Below, piece by piece: positions 46,758-56,479 of a stretch of DNA of 64,000 bases (position 1 is the first letter of the stretch; each line of letters begins with the position of its first letter). The position numbers were made by a program, and so were the translations under genes. The notes beneath the pieces were generated by a model. It saw only the letters and a list, made by a program, of their open reading frames with translations, had not been told where the DNA came from and searched no databases. The stretch is from Urechis unicinctus. Its lineage: Eukaryota; Annelida; Polychaeta; Xenopneusta; Urechidae. The stretch lies in contig CM067350.1 of assembly GCA_034190875.2 (NCBI GenBank), positions 24,581,368 through 24,645,367 of the forward strand, written 5' to 3'.

Positions 46758-47654
46758 TTATTCAGTGGGGAATCCCCGTTCAGTGGCGCAGGCTGGCGAG
46801 TCAGTATCCCCAGCTATAGGCCTTTGTGAAGCAATTTTTTTCTTTTGACGAAGACGACTGTGGTTGACTTTATCGAACCCACAATCCATACACACTCCTA
46901 CCTTATTATTTTTAATAGCCTTCTGACAACCCGTACAAAGACGATTAACAACACCATTTTTTATCTTATATCTTCCAATCCGGTAAACATTGAGTGACCA
47001 CACAGGGTCAGTGGCCCGCTGGCGCTGGTCTTGCTCTGCCTTGCCAGGCTGGTAGAGGTAGCGAATGCCAACATCAGAGGGAAGCTTTTGCTCTTTGACC
47101 CCCAGCGGGCACCCTGGTACGACTGCAGAGGGCTTTTGTGCAACTGGTTTTGCCTTTATAGCATCTTTAGTATTTTTTCCAGTCAAGCGGGTCACCTCAT
47201 TATTTATCGCAGAGTCTACAGCCTGCAGCTGAGAAACCGACTCCGTCGATCGTTTTCCAGTATCCTTTAACTCTACGGCATACTGGTGACCAAAAAGTCG
47301 CTCAGCCAGTGTTCGGTTAAAGCGTTCCACTATAGCTTGATCTTGATGGATATTCACGCGGCCACGCCTGACTGATACTCCATGTTTTACTAACAGCTGA
47401 TTCGCTGCACCCATAAACTCCCGTCCGGGGTCGACCTGAAGTAGTTTGGGCCACCCCAGCGGTCCTCACTTGTATATCCTCTCTAGTGCACCTGCGACCT
47501 CTTTAGCTTCTTTTGTAGTCAATGGCTCAGCCGCCTTGTAGCGCGAGGCCACATCAACCACTGTTAGGGCATACTTGTAAGTCCGGCACTTCACAACATC
47601 ATGAGGAAGAAATAAGAGATTGGCTTGGTGAACCTCATTAGGGACTTTAGCCTG
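46758..47654 (-). pseudogene. INT: Retroviral-type integrase with zinc-ribbon-like tail
   Basis: Two frames (to 47466 and from 47414) cover the rve core. The catalytic triad is visible as D in VVDVASRY, D in QVDPGREF (47430) and E in AIVERFNRTLAE. The C-terminal beta-rich part ends WSLNVYRIGR. It is then followed in frame by CTGCQKAIKNN and CMDCGF, a CxxC...CxxC zinc-ribbon pattern, and a basic tail. Copy A instead continues with EELLVVPPN after WSLNVYRL, so the tail here may come from a deletion that fused another gene. The N-terminal zinc-binding part is missing; the frame runs in from the C-terminus of the membrane protein, suggesting a second deletion junction near 47650. One frameshift lies at about 47440. 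Confidence 0.85.
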
Positions 47655-48201
47655 GGAATGTGGGAAGTCTGAAAGCTGAGGCTCAGGTCCCAGCGGGTCG
47701 ACGGTTTTATTCGTAATCAGGGAGTACTCACACATAGCCTCGTCCGCATCCCTAAAAGTATGCTGGCATGTCCCTGGCGGCGCAGTTGCTCATTGATGAA
47801 GTCTAAACGCCCAGTTCTCTTCTTGGCCCATGCTGCCTGAGCAGATTGAAGCTGCTCGATTGCCATATCATGGCGTTAATGTTCCGCGTCCACTTGGCTG
47901 CTTCGTAAATTAGAGAATAAAAAGTTGCCCCCAGAGAATGCAAGGGTGTAAACAAGAGCGCCTCCAACAAGCAGCGCGAGTGTGGCCATTACTTCAGTAT
48001 ATCAACTGGTAAGATTTCTTGTTTAATTAGCATATCCTTTGTGGCCATAGCTAGTGATACATCGGCAACAGCCATAGCCAGGTCGCGTAGGGTGAAATCA
48101 AGACGTGGCACCCCACCACCCAGAGCCATCTTAGCCAGCTTGGCATAACCTATTGATATACCGGAAACAACTGCACCATGGTACAGAGCGTTAATGAGCA
48201 T
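47655..48201 (-). pseudogene. Polinton membrane protein, broken
   Basis: ATG at 48201. The first 70 residues include AVADVSLAMATKDMLIKQ, matching copy A. After a stop at 47989 the shifted frame gives a membrane segment (LALLVGGALVYTLAFSGG), one more stop, QLQSAQAAWAKKRTGRLDFI and NEQLRRQGHA. A third frame ends with DPLGPEPQLSDF. The pairing of a membrane segment and a basic coiled region suggests a virion membrane or minor structural protein; function unknown. It runs directly into the integrase reading, probably through a deletion. Confidence 0.7.
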
Positions 48202-48218
48202 TAATTGGTGTTGTCATC

Positions 48219-48532
48219 TTATTCCATATAAAACGGATCCTTTAAATGAGCGTTCGTAGGCTTTTGTACCACAACCTGTTGAGGGTGTGAGGCTACCATC
48301 TGGTGCCTGTAGCAATACAATGCTAGTCCAAACACCCCAACAACCAAAGGCACAGCCCATCTTCCCCACGCCCACCTTTCCTCTCGGAGCTCTCTCAGAA
48401 GCTTTTTTGATTGGCTTTCCGAGCTGCAGCACCCTTTTGTCCTGCCCCAACCCTTTTAGCGTTTTTCGTAGTGGTCACTGACGTTATCTCCACTGGTGTT
48501 GTCTCTCCTTGATTCGTGTTCGTTTCTTCCAT
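48219..48532 (-). pseudogene. Small single-pass membrane protein, frameshifted
   Basis: ATG at 48532, stop TAA at 48219. The N-terminal part is polar and basic (KNAKRVGAGQKGAAARKANQ). The frame breaks at an A6 run (T6 at 48403-48408 on the plus strand), after which the other frame reads LLRELREERW, a membrane segment AVPLVVGVFGLALYCY and a short tail ending DPFYME. The length of about 104 residues and the position next to the ATPase fit a small Polinton structural membrane protein. Restoring the frame would need one base. Confidence 0.6.
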
Positions 48533-48649
48533 GTTTACTTACTAAATTTATTTGTCCTATTGACAGCTCTTAGTAAGCACCTGTTACAGCGGAGTTAAGC
48601 ACCTGTTATAGCGTAGTTAAGCACATGCTATAGTGGAGTTCAACACATA

Positions 48650-49180
48650 CTATAGCGCGCAAGTGTCTTCCTCTCCCCCAGCCCCTATTGATTCGGTGCT
48701 TGTTTTTCCAAATTGACAGTGCTTAACTGTTGTTAAAGCCGGGGTTAATGGAGTCTGCCCACGTAAGTCCTTCAGCACAGAGTTGTACTTTTGGGTGAGG
48801 ACCCAGACACTTTGCTGCGCATGGCGGCCGCTAAAGGCCAGTTCGGATGACATGTCTTTCTTCTTAGTTAGGGCCTTTGTAGCCAAACAGTCATCAATAA
48901 TGTAGAGGGTAGGTTCGTCCTTGAAGCAGTGGTAGAAAGCCCTCAGGTGGTCATGGAGCCGCTCCCCTGGATCAACGACGTAGACCTCTGAATCATCCCA
49001 CACCCATGACTGCGTCTGATAGGTATGGTAGGGCAGAGGATAACAATATGTTCAAAGGCACCGAAGAAGGGCCCTTCAAGTAGGTCGAGGATGAATGCTG
49101 TTTTCCCCACATCCTGTCTGCCCACAAACAATTGCCGAACAGGGACCATCTGGAAATGTAAACTCAGTTTTCGGTTTCAT
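48650..49180 (-). pseudogene. ATP: Genome-packaging ATPase (FtsK/HerA type)
   Basis: ATG at 49180, stop at 48650; about 177 codons across three frames. Walker A is split by a frameshift at the run TTTTCCCC (49101-49108): one frame reads GRQDVGKTAF. Walker B is LYIIDDCLA. Downstream are SGRHAQQSVWVLTQKYNSV, the sensor/arginine region typical of the family. A second frameshift lies near 49010. The start overlaps the capsid stop (49164) by 17 nt. By family knowledge it pumps viral DNA into capsids. It is shorter than most Polinton ATPases (about 230-260 residues), so the C-terminus may also be truncated. Confidence 0.85.
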
Positions 49181-50046
49181 CAAAACCTTGATAGTAGACT
49201 GCGCTGACGAACCTTCCATCTTTGATGTTAAGCTGTGCATCCATTACAATATACATATAAGCGTTCAATGCGCCTGTGATTTTTTTGTGATCTGTATGGT
49301 GATACCCTCAGACGCATTCTCCACGGCCCTGCCACTACCGTGGAACTGGTCGTCATCACTCGTCCTTAAGTCGAACCACAGAGCATACTTGGTGGTTAGG
49401 TACTCTCCTAGGGACACGTTCGACAATGCCAAGTCTTTTGCAGCTATTGCTACACTGGGGTCTCGTTTACTCGTTGCTGCAAAGGCCTTCTTTGGGTTGT
49501 AGAATGACTCTGTCTTCCTGGCATATGAGGCACCCATTCAAGCGGAACGTAGAACCTGTTACCATACACATTGGCTATGGCCAGGTCCTCTTTCTCGGTC
49601 TCATCCTTGTCTCCTGTACCCATTCGTATCTTAGTTGTGTTTCTGTCATCTGATGTGTCAATGGCCTGATACTGGAGGCCCTGTCTCTCCTGTGCAGTCC
49701 GCCACAAGACGTGGTAACAGTGATACACATCGCTGTCATCAATAGACATGACCTCATTGCCAGAAATCTTGATTGTCAATTTCTTAACCACGGCGTGACC
49801 CAGGTTTTGCACAACGCTGCGGTCAAGATCAGTCAAGGTCAGCGTGATTGTAAAGGCCAGCCGTGCTGTCCCTGGAACAATGACGTCGTCTGCGCCTAGA
49901 TTGGGGAAGCGAACCAGCAGTTGTTGGTTCTGGTCAATATTGCTTGGATTGTTTGTAACAACTACAGACTGTTGCATGCCCTTTACCCCGAGCGGTTCGC
50001 GTATCCGGCGGTGTGGGTTTAGTTTGCGTCCGTAAGTACTCGTCAT
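49164..50046 (-). pseudogene. MCP: Major capsid protein with internal deletion
   Basis: ATG at 50046 (MTSTYGRK). The first 170 residues are an open jelly-roll-type region (NLGADDVIVPGTARLAFTIT, VVKKLTIKISGNEVMS). After YVPLEW the reading jumps, with a frameshift at about 49510, to KTESFYNPKKAFAATSKRDP, skipping the central capsid domain still visible in copies A and C. The C-terminus has a second frameshift at a T7 run (49280-49286); the other frame ends NIKDGRFVSAVY and stops at 49164. The surviving gene is roughly 290 codons, about half of a normal capsid protein, so it cannot form capsomers. Confidence 0.82.
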
Positions 50047-50083
50047 GTTGAATTAATTACACTTATATCTTTAACAAACAGAC
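50047..50083. promoter_or_regulatory. 37-bp divergent intergenic gap
   Basis: The capsid gene (minus) and the coiled-coil protein gene (plus) start on either side of only 37 AT-rich bases. If the element was transcribed, both promoters must lie here or inside the neighbouring coding regions. No defined motif was recognised. Confidence 0.35.
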
Positions 50084-51400
50084 ATGGAGTTTGATAACCC
50101 AACATTTGACGACCCAGTGGAGAAGGATTGGCAGGACCCTGGAAGAGAGGATGAGGATTGGCTCGCTGAAATAGAGGCTGAGACTCCCCCTTCGGCCACT
50201 CTCCCACCAGGGGAAGGTGACATTGGGATGGATCGGTCTATACCACCGGAAGGCCGACTCGTTATAGGCACTGTCAATGATTATTACGATGCATTGGCTG
50301 AAAAAGGCCACATACCAACCCTCGGCCGCAATTATACAAAGTTTGAACTTGTTAGAGGACAGTTACGCTTGAAGGACTACCCTGACTTAAGTATTACAAA
50401 TTCTCGTACCAAAAAACCACTTTCGCTTGGAACAATAACTAGATCTAGAGGGGGGAATAAGGCTGTCCGTGATGGTTTGGGGTTCACTGAGTGGTCCTCA
50501 CAAGCAGTGTCACAAAAGGAAGCAAAAGCCCTCCAAGGCGTTGACCAAGCAGCTGCTAAAGCTGCAGAGAATTTAGAAATGAGGGGCCCTGAAGCCGTGA
50601 CAGAGCAAGGTGGTGTGGAAGAAACAAGCTTCATAGAGGACGTTCATAACACCATACAAGACCTAGGTACACAAACAGACAACGAACTACCACTCAGAGA
50701 GCTTGTAGGGCTTGACAAGGCTATGCAGACCCAGAAGGGTAATCTGGTGAACAACCTAGCTAAGATAACTGAGATAGAAAGGGATATAGACCGGCGGAAA
50801 GCTAAAATGGCAAGCCTGGAGGAGGCAGGGAGGGAAGGAGATCCAGCATGGAGATTCCAAGCAAATGAGCTTGTAGAGCTGCAGGACCTGCGGCGTGTCC
50901 GTGTTGAGGCTGCCTCTGTAAACCGTGAACGTTTGCGAACCCAAATTAACCGCATCAGGGAAACGATCAACAGACTTCTTAACGAGGACACAACGCTAGC
51001 TGAGCGTGTACGCACTCTGTTCTGAGAGCAGGGTATAGCAATGGCCTCCATACTCACTGCGATTGGATTGGCATTCTCGACCCTGGTAGTTGCTTTGACA
51101 GGTGGAGGGAGCACTAGTTCAACCCCGGCACCAACACCGACGCCAGCTAATAAGCCCGGGGTGAAGGAATGGATTAAAAAACAGCTGAACTCCTTGGCAA
51201 ACGTCCTGAAGGGCCTAGCCGGTAAGGCAGCAGCTGCCCTTCCAGGAATCATTGGCTCCATCGTATCATGGCTGCTTAAGTCAGCTGCAAAGGTGGCTGG
51301 TTGGATGGCAGAACATGTATGGGCCGCAGTTGTGGCGGTGGGGGGAGTTATCCTGCTGATACTCCGTGACTTACTACGTAGCAAACCAAAGCACAGCTAA
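50084..51400 (+). pseudogene. Coiled-coil protein with C-terminal membrane segments, split by one stop
   Basis: Two ORFs (50084-51025, 313 aa; 51041-51400, 119 aa) are in the same frame, separated only by TGA at 51023-51025 and five codons. The N-terminal region is acidic and Pro-rich; NYTKFELVRGQLRLKDYPDL and RDGLGFTEW form a compact block. A long helix follows (RDIDRRKAKMASLEEAGREG through LRTQINRIRETINRLLNEDT). The second part begins with hydrophobic SILTAIGLAFSTLVVALTGGG and ends with AAVVAVGGVILLILRDLLR. I infer one protein of about 438 residues anchored by its C-terminus, probably a Polinton structural protein. CGA to TGA would explain the break. It is otherwise the best-preserved gene of the element. 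Confidence 0.7.
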
Positions 51401-51981
51401 GCCTATAGCAATTCCGCCTACAATAAGAGCGGATTTTTCATCCTCATGCACCCCACGCATACCAGTCTCCGCCATAGGGGCCGGGCCTGGAGAGGGGAGT
51501 TCCATATCTGTATCTGTATCTGGCGGAGGGTCAAAGCTTCCTCTATCTGGAACCACCGGAACCAAGTTGCTGCCGATCTGCTGCTCCTCAGTTGCGATAG
51601 TAATCAGATTGTTGTACCCAGCAACGTTTCCAAGGCGATGTATCAGACGGGCATGCAGCCCGTTCCAAACACATAATCAACCTTTGAGGAGGCATTCTGG
51701 AGGCGTTCTGATCGTCGGATGGATGAAGGAATGTCAACTGGGGAGTTGATGGCATCCTCAACGTTGGCCTGAAATTGCTATTGGGCATCAAAGGCCGTTC
51801 CAACACCTAGTATCTCTGAACGGGTCTGCGCCTGAGCACTAAGAATGGCCCAGACATAGGTCCGAATGCTGTCGTTAAGTCGCTCAACGCCGGTCTGTGT
51901 AAAGCCCTCAGACGTGTCCAGTATGAAGGCACTCCAGGCCTCATTAGCTTCAGGTCCCTGTGCTAGATGTAGAACATCCAC
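51374..51981 (-). pseudogene. Proline-rich protein with C-terminal membrane anchor
   Basis: The minus-strand reading starts near 51981 (VDVLHLAQGPEANEAWSAFI), has a TAG after FDAQ at about 51778, and two shifts into frames reading NVAGYNNLITIATEEQQIG and then a Pro/Asp-rich stretch (SFDPPPDTDTDMELPSPGPA). It ends with a membrane segment IVGGIAIGLAVLWFA. Its 3' end overlaps the convergent gene at 50084-51400 by about 27 nt. Function unknown. A true ATG was not found; the ORF start is a GTG. Confidence 0.5.
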
Positions 51982-52497
51982 CCATCTCTCCGATTGTACT
52001 TACTCGCGTGGGCAAAAACTTCAAAGGCCACAGGGCATAACGAAGACCAGCAATGACGCCTCCCGTAACCAACATCATGTGCATAATCACTATGTGACGC
52101 CAGTCTGTGTTTGGTTGCCCCTTCTCTTGTCATATGTATTGTTATAGTGCCAGATGGTTCTGGGGGGCCCCGCCCGTTTCTTTTCTATTGGGGGTTAAAA
52201 CGTTCCAGTCTCCCGCCTGGCCTCTGGAGCTTCAAGCGTATTCAGGAGAAATTTTAACTTATAAGTCAGGATACTTTAGGTCCTAGTTTGGAGGCTGATG
52301 ATTCAACTTGGATTGTTACCCTCTCAATTCCTTCTTGGTCTTTACGATGTGACAGTGTATAGGAGATGTTGGGTTTTGATGCCGGTCTGGGTAGAGGATG
52401 AATTCCTTCAGGTACTCACAAAGGTGGCCGGCCCGTGAACTTTAGAATCTTTAACCCACTTTATATCCACCTCTATCAAGTCAGTACCACGCACAAC
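51982..52497. other. Gap inside Polinton copy B
   Basis: No reading longer than about 90 codons and no recognised motif. It may be the decayed remains of a gene, possibly the missing penton or protease, but no supporting motif was seen. Confidence 0.4.
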
Positions 52498-52719
52498 ATG
52501 CTTGATGGTGCGCCCACTACGCTTCTTGAAGTTGTGGGTTGTGGGGGCTGCTCTTTCGGTGATATCATAACCACAAACATTGCTAATCCTGTGTTAAAAC
52601 GTGTTACTGTCGGAGCTGTGAATGAGTTGAAGGTTCAGATAAAGGATAATAAGGGACGTATATTGAACAATCACGATCTTCCTATTGGTGTTGTTCTTCA
52701 ATTTACAAGATGTCAATAA
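52498..52719 (+). CDS. Small beta-rich protein upstream of the fibre gene
   Basis: ATG at 52498, 73 codons to TAA at 52719. The sequence has alternating hydrophobic strands: TNIANPVLKRVTVGAVNELK and QIKDNKGRILNN, ending GVVLQFTRCQ. It overlaps the next start codon (52710) by 10 nt in a different frame, a compact virus-like arrangement that suggests co-expression. Possibly a virion surface or fibre-attachment protein; function not recognised. The open frame extends upstream to 52435 without an ATG. Confidence 0.5.
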   Translation: MLDGAPTTLLEVVGCGGCSFGDIITTNIANPVLKRVTVGAVNELKVQIKDNKGRILNNHDLPIGVVLQFTRCQ

Positions 52720-53355
52720 AAGCGAGTATTTATGGAACTCAACTAAAACCGGATCATGGCGGCGCCGAATATTCCACAAAGACCTATGTATCTATTGGTG
52801 ACTCACAAAAAATGGATAAAAGTGGTGGTACTATGGCTGGAGACCTTGAAATGGGAGATAATAAAATCGTTCAGTTGGGAGACCCAATATCGCCTGAAGA
52901 TGCTGCTAATAAAAAGTATGTTGATGAGAGACACAGACAGCATCGTAGGGACCTGAGAGAACACATAAACTCCCAAACCCCTCATTACTATAAGGGCAAT
53001 AGCAAGTGGCCCTCTTCGCAGAGGATATGAGTGGTCGTTTGGCCATGGGGCTAGGGGTCGAGACTCACAAGACCCAAGCTGTGGATATACCATGTTATGC
53101 AATGGCAAGATCATTCGTATGGGGTTGTCTTCTGGTGTGGGTGCTGATACTGCTCTTATAGATGTGTTTCCTGTTATAAATGGGACACTTCAATTGGTAG
53201 GAATAAGTAAGCGTGCTGATCAACGGGCTGTTGTAATATCTTTAGACCAGCCTTTACAGCTAGAACAAGGCAACGTTATTAATTTTTATACAACCACTCA
53301 AAACAGAGGGGCGACTTGGTCTGTAGCTTCACTCCTAATTGAACTTGACTTGTAG
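52710..53355 (+). pseudogene. Fibre-like protein, broken
   Basis: ATG at 52710. The N-terminal ORF (106 aa) has KMDKSGGTMAGDLEMGDN, KIVQLGDP and AANKKYVDERH, the repeat found in trimeric phage tail-fibre shafts. After a break at 53030 a shifted frame (53092-53355) gives a beta-rich C-terminal domain with IRMGLSSGVGADTALIDVFP and SVASLLIELDL. Such modules bind host receptors in tailed phages and some adintovirus-like elements; this role is an inference. Copy C keeps a weaker match to both parts. Confidence 0.7.
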
Positions 53356-53492
53356 ACGTATAAAGCAGCAGTATGAAACAACAACCAACGACTGCACCGT
53401 TAAATCGGGAGCTGCCTCCATGTGGTCTAGGGCAATCCTATCGGCTGAATAAGATCAGTCTTAAGAAGCAATATTGAAAAAAATATGGTGCT

Positions 53493-53951
53493 ATGAATAA
53501 AAAATATAGGTGTGCAGTAAACTCAGTGGACGCTTTTGACACTGCTTTAGTTGCTGTGGGTATGTGTCTTGGCGCAAGTGGTGCGGGTCTGATGTCTACG
53601 GTGGTTGCTGCCCCCATTGCTATAGTCTTGGGTGCTACGGGGGCTGTGTGCGGGCTGGTTGCGATCGCAGGAAAGGTCATCAGCCGGCGACTGTCGGCGA
53701 CGGTAAAGAAGCACGACCAGATTCAAATTCTGGCACAGAGCAAACTAAACTCGGTTACAGATATTATTTCGGCGGCGCTTAAAGATGGTTTTATCTCAGA
53801 CGATGAGTTTAAGCTCGTTTCGGCCGAGATCGAAAAATAAACTCGAATGAAAAGCGATATTAAGGCTAAGATGTTGGTTAGGGCATCTCCACCCCCTCAC
53901 CGCCTAGGTCGACGGGGGTCGCAGGAGGTGATCGTGCCGGGACCGCGTTAA
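53493..53951 (+). pseudogene. Hydrophobic Polinton protein of unknown function, late stop
   Basis: ATG at 53493. Two membrane-like segments (GMCLGASGAGLMSTVVAAPI and IVLGATGAVCGLVAIAGKVI) are followed by a basic helix and an EF-hand-like SDDEFKLVSAEIEK. TAA at 53838-53840 ends the first frame, but the same frame continues with TRMKSDIKAKM, which fits a continuing helix, to a second stop near 53951. I infer a nonsense mutation. Similar hydrophobic proteins occur beside Polinton genes in invertebrate genomes, to my recollection; function is unknown. Confidence 0.6.
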
Positions 53952-53984
53952 GTGCAGCCGACCGAGTGGTGTTTGTTGGGTATA

Positions 53985-54663
53985 ATGGAGGTGGCGATAA
54001 AATCTTTCTGCAACGATCATACCAGAGTCAAGCAAAATACAGACCAGTGGGAGACCACGAGGAAGGGCTGCGTTGGAGGAAGTGACTACTCCGCCATTAT
54101 AGGGCAAAACTACTTCAGCAGCTATAGTAAGAAGCTGACTGAAAAAACTAGCAACGAGGGTGTTCGCTTTAGCGCGCCCTGCCTCTGGGGTACGACTTTT
54201 GAGGAGGTTGCAATTTCGGTACGACATCAAGGTCTACGGAAATAATATCTATATTCAGGGCGGCGCAACGGCCTACTCTCCAGATGACTTTTGTGTGCTA
54301 CCTATCCGGCGGCGGTGTGGCCGGGGGGGTGGAGTGGATGCTGTCTGTCTGGGGCATCCTGAGGAGGTTGTGCTGCTCGAGATAAAGTGCCCCTACACTC
54401 GGAGTCCTGGGAGGGTGATTCCGAATATGTATAAGCCTCAGGTTCCGTTGGGGCTGCACCATAGTCCGGTGGCGACCATCGGGGTGTTTGTCGACTGCGT
54501 TTTTTAGGTTGTGCTCCTTTGAGGACCTGAGGAGGGCTGAGGTGTATCACAAGGAACGGAAGAAGTATAAGGAGACGGTGGCTTGGGGGTGGGCGGGGGT
54601 GGAGGGGCTTGAATACGGCGACTTTAGCGCTAACGGGAGGTTAAAAACGTCCCAACATCACTG
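53985..54663 (+). pseudogene. YqaJ-type (lambda-exonuclease-like) nuclease, frameshifted
   Basis: ATG at 53985. QWETTRKGCVGGSDYSAIIG matches the conserved start of YqaJ/lambda-exo nucleases, GTTFEEVA follows, then, after a frame change near 54200, SPDDFCVLP, VDAVCLGHP, and EVVLLEIKCPY, giving the PD-(D/E)xK core D...ExK. MYKPQVPLGL is the usual Q-containing helix. A T6 run at 54500-54505 shifts the frame again; the remainder ends with GDFSANGRLKTSQHH at 54663. By family, the enzyme resects DNA ends for recombination. It is the last recognisable gene on the right of copy B. Confidence 0.78.
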
Positions 54664-56470
54664 AATATCTCTGTTATGGGAGCTCGCCGATAACTTGTCC
54701 AATTTGACTGAGCCTATATCTGTCTCACTAGGCTTCAACAAACCATCAGGCTCATCTTTCAGACTCATTTCCAGTATGTCTCTGCCTCATTGATGTCCTA
54801 CAATCACTATATGAAGCCTACGCGATCTCACCAACTTGGACAAGATAGCGTTAAGTGAAGATTCCGCTGCCGCTAACTTGTCCAACTTGACTGAGCCTAT
54901 ATCTGGCTCACTAGGCTGTCATGGTTTCGTTTACAACAATATTACAAAATGGCTCAGATTATTTGATACAGTGATATTGATGAAAAACAACACAGATAGG
55001 ATTAAGCAGCCACTTTTGCTTTTTATTCCGAAAAAGGAAAATACGCCGAGGTTTGAAGACTGTCTTGAAATCGGGAGTATAGAGCGATCTGAAGAAAAAA
55101 AATGCGTTTTTTAAATATTCAACACTGTGACATCTAGCTGTAAGACATTAGACAACTGATAAACTCGTATAAACAATTACAGCAATGAAAGTAATCCATA
55201 CCAACCTATGCAACACGCTCTCTGTTGCAGCACCGAGACGATCAGCCTCTTCGTACAAAATGGCTTTGGCAATGACTCTCTCTTTCAAGACCACTTAGTA
55301 ATGGCCGACGAATACCCTACACACACAGAAAAACCAATCAAGCTCGGCGATTTATAAACCAGTTTAAGAGGTCTGTCTCAAAGAAATGAGGCATTGGATG
55401 ATCGTGTTATTCTCAACATAGAAGCAGCTCATAACCTACCCCTGATGTTCCTCAACAGCTCGCTGTAGGGATCGGCTCATCGTCAGTCGGAGAGAGGAAT
55501 ATATTGATGTAACCGACCTTGAAAGCAGCAATGAACACATTTCTATACTTATCTAGATACTTTCTCGACACGATAAATGATAAACGATGCTAAAATATTA
55601 AATAAGAATCGAAATCAGCCAAGAGAGAATCACCCCTTTGTTTTCGCGTCAGGTAAATGTCCACTAATTTATCAGATAGGGACGAGAAATCCTAAGACAA
55701 TAAGAATGGTTTAATGTCTTACATCTAAATAATGCAAGGTAATATACATATCAATAGAATCCAGAGAGCTGATTTGCAGTCTTATGTAAACTCAAAAAGG
55801 TTGTTGATAAGCAACTCTTTTGAAACGAACACCAGCGCATTAACCTCCAAAGTCCTTGGATAGTCGTGCAGGAATTGCAGGTGCCTCGATCCGTACGAAC
55901 TTAGCAATGCAACAACAAATTACCCATTCTAACACATGCCGATCGTGGAATATTTATTTATTAGACGATGTTATACAACATGCTTGACAGGTCACTGCAA
56001 TTACAATTTTAAATATTCCAAAATACGAGATGATGTTTAATATTCTACAATCATCGGCAGTTTAATGTCAAACCAGAGTGTTTCCCGTTCTCCGTCGTAC
56101 TGCTGGGTGCCATAATTCCCTTGTGTAGCTGATCTTAAACAGGACATTACAGTGAGTAACACAATGATTGCATTTGAGGTCTTGTTGTTATCATGCAATG
56201 CACCCTGACTAAGGTGATGGTGGACCAAACACAATCAACATATAAGGAAAGCAACTAGGTGCCGTCCAGTAACACAAGGGAGATGAGGACCCTAATGCTG
56301 GACTGGTAAGAGTGGAGAGCGGCGACCAAGTCCCGAGTTGATGTAGGATAGACTACGCCCTCGCATCATCAATTAGGGTTTATGCATGTAGTTCATGGAT
56401 AAAAGTGGACTGTGAAGTACCTGAACACCTACACAATATGGTTGAAGCCTCTAAATTACACGTTGTTGGT
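54664..56470. other. Right flank of Polinton copy B; one direct repeat
   Basis: A block around CTTGTCCAAYTTGACTGAGC continuing CTATATCTG-CTCACTAGGCT occurs at about 54693-54740 and again at 54877-54924. No gene family was recognised. No terminal inverted repeat matching the left side was found. Confidence 0.5.
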
Positions 56471-56479
56471 GGATTACGA

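Larger units (their letters stand above)
42796..54663. mobile_element. Polinton/Maverick (adintovirus-like) copy B
   Basis: About 11.9 kb holding DNA polymerase B, rve integrase, FtsK/HerA-type packaging ATPase, a major capsid protein, membrane proteins, a fibre module and a YqaJ-like exonuclease. The combination of polymerase, integrase, ATPase and capsid defines Polintons. The adenovirus-type protease and a penton protein were not found. Terminal inverted repeats were not recognised. Genes fall in two converging and diverging blocks around a 37-bp intergenic gap at 50047-50083. Nearly all genes contain frameshifts or stops. It is an endogenous viral relic. Confidence 0.88.

Noticed and set aside
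50644-51384. 246-codon minus-strand ORF (Ser/Arg/Leu-rich)
   Set aside because: Antisense shadow of the plus-strand coiled-coil gene, which has coherent helical and membrane segments.
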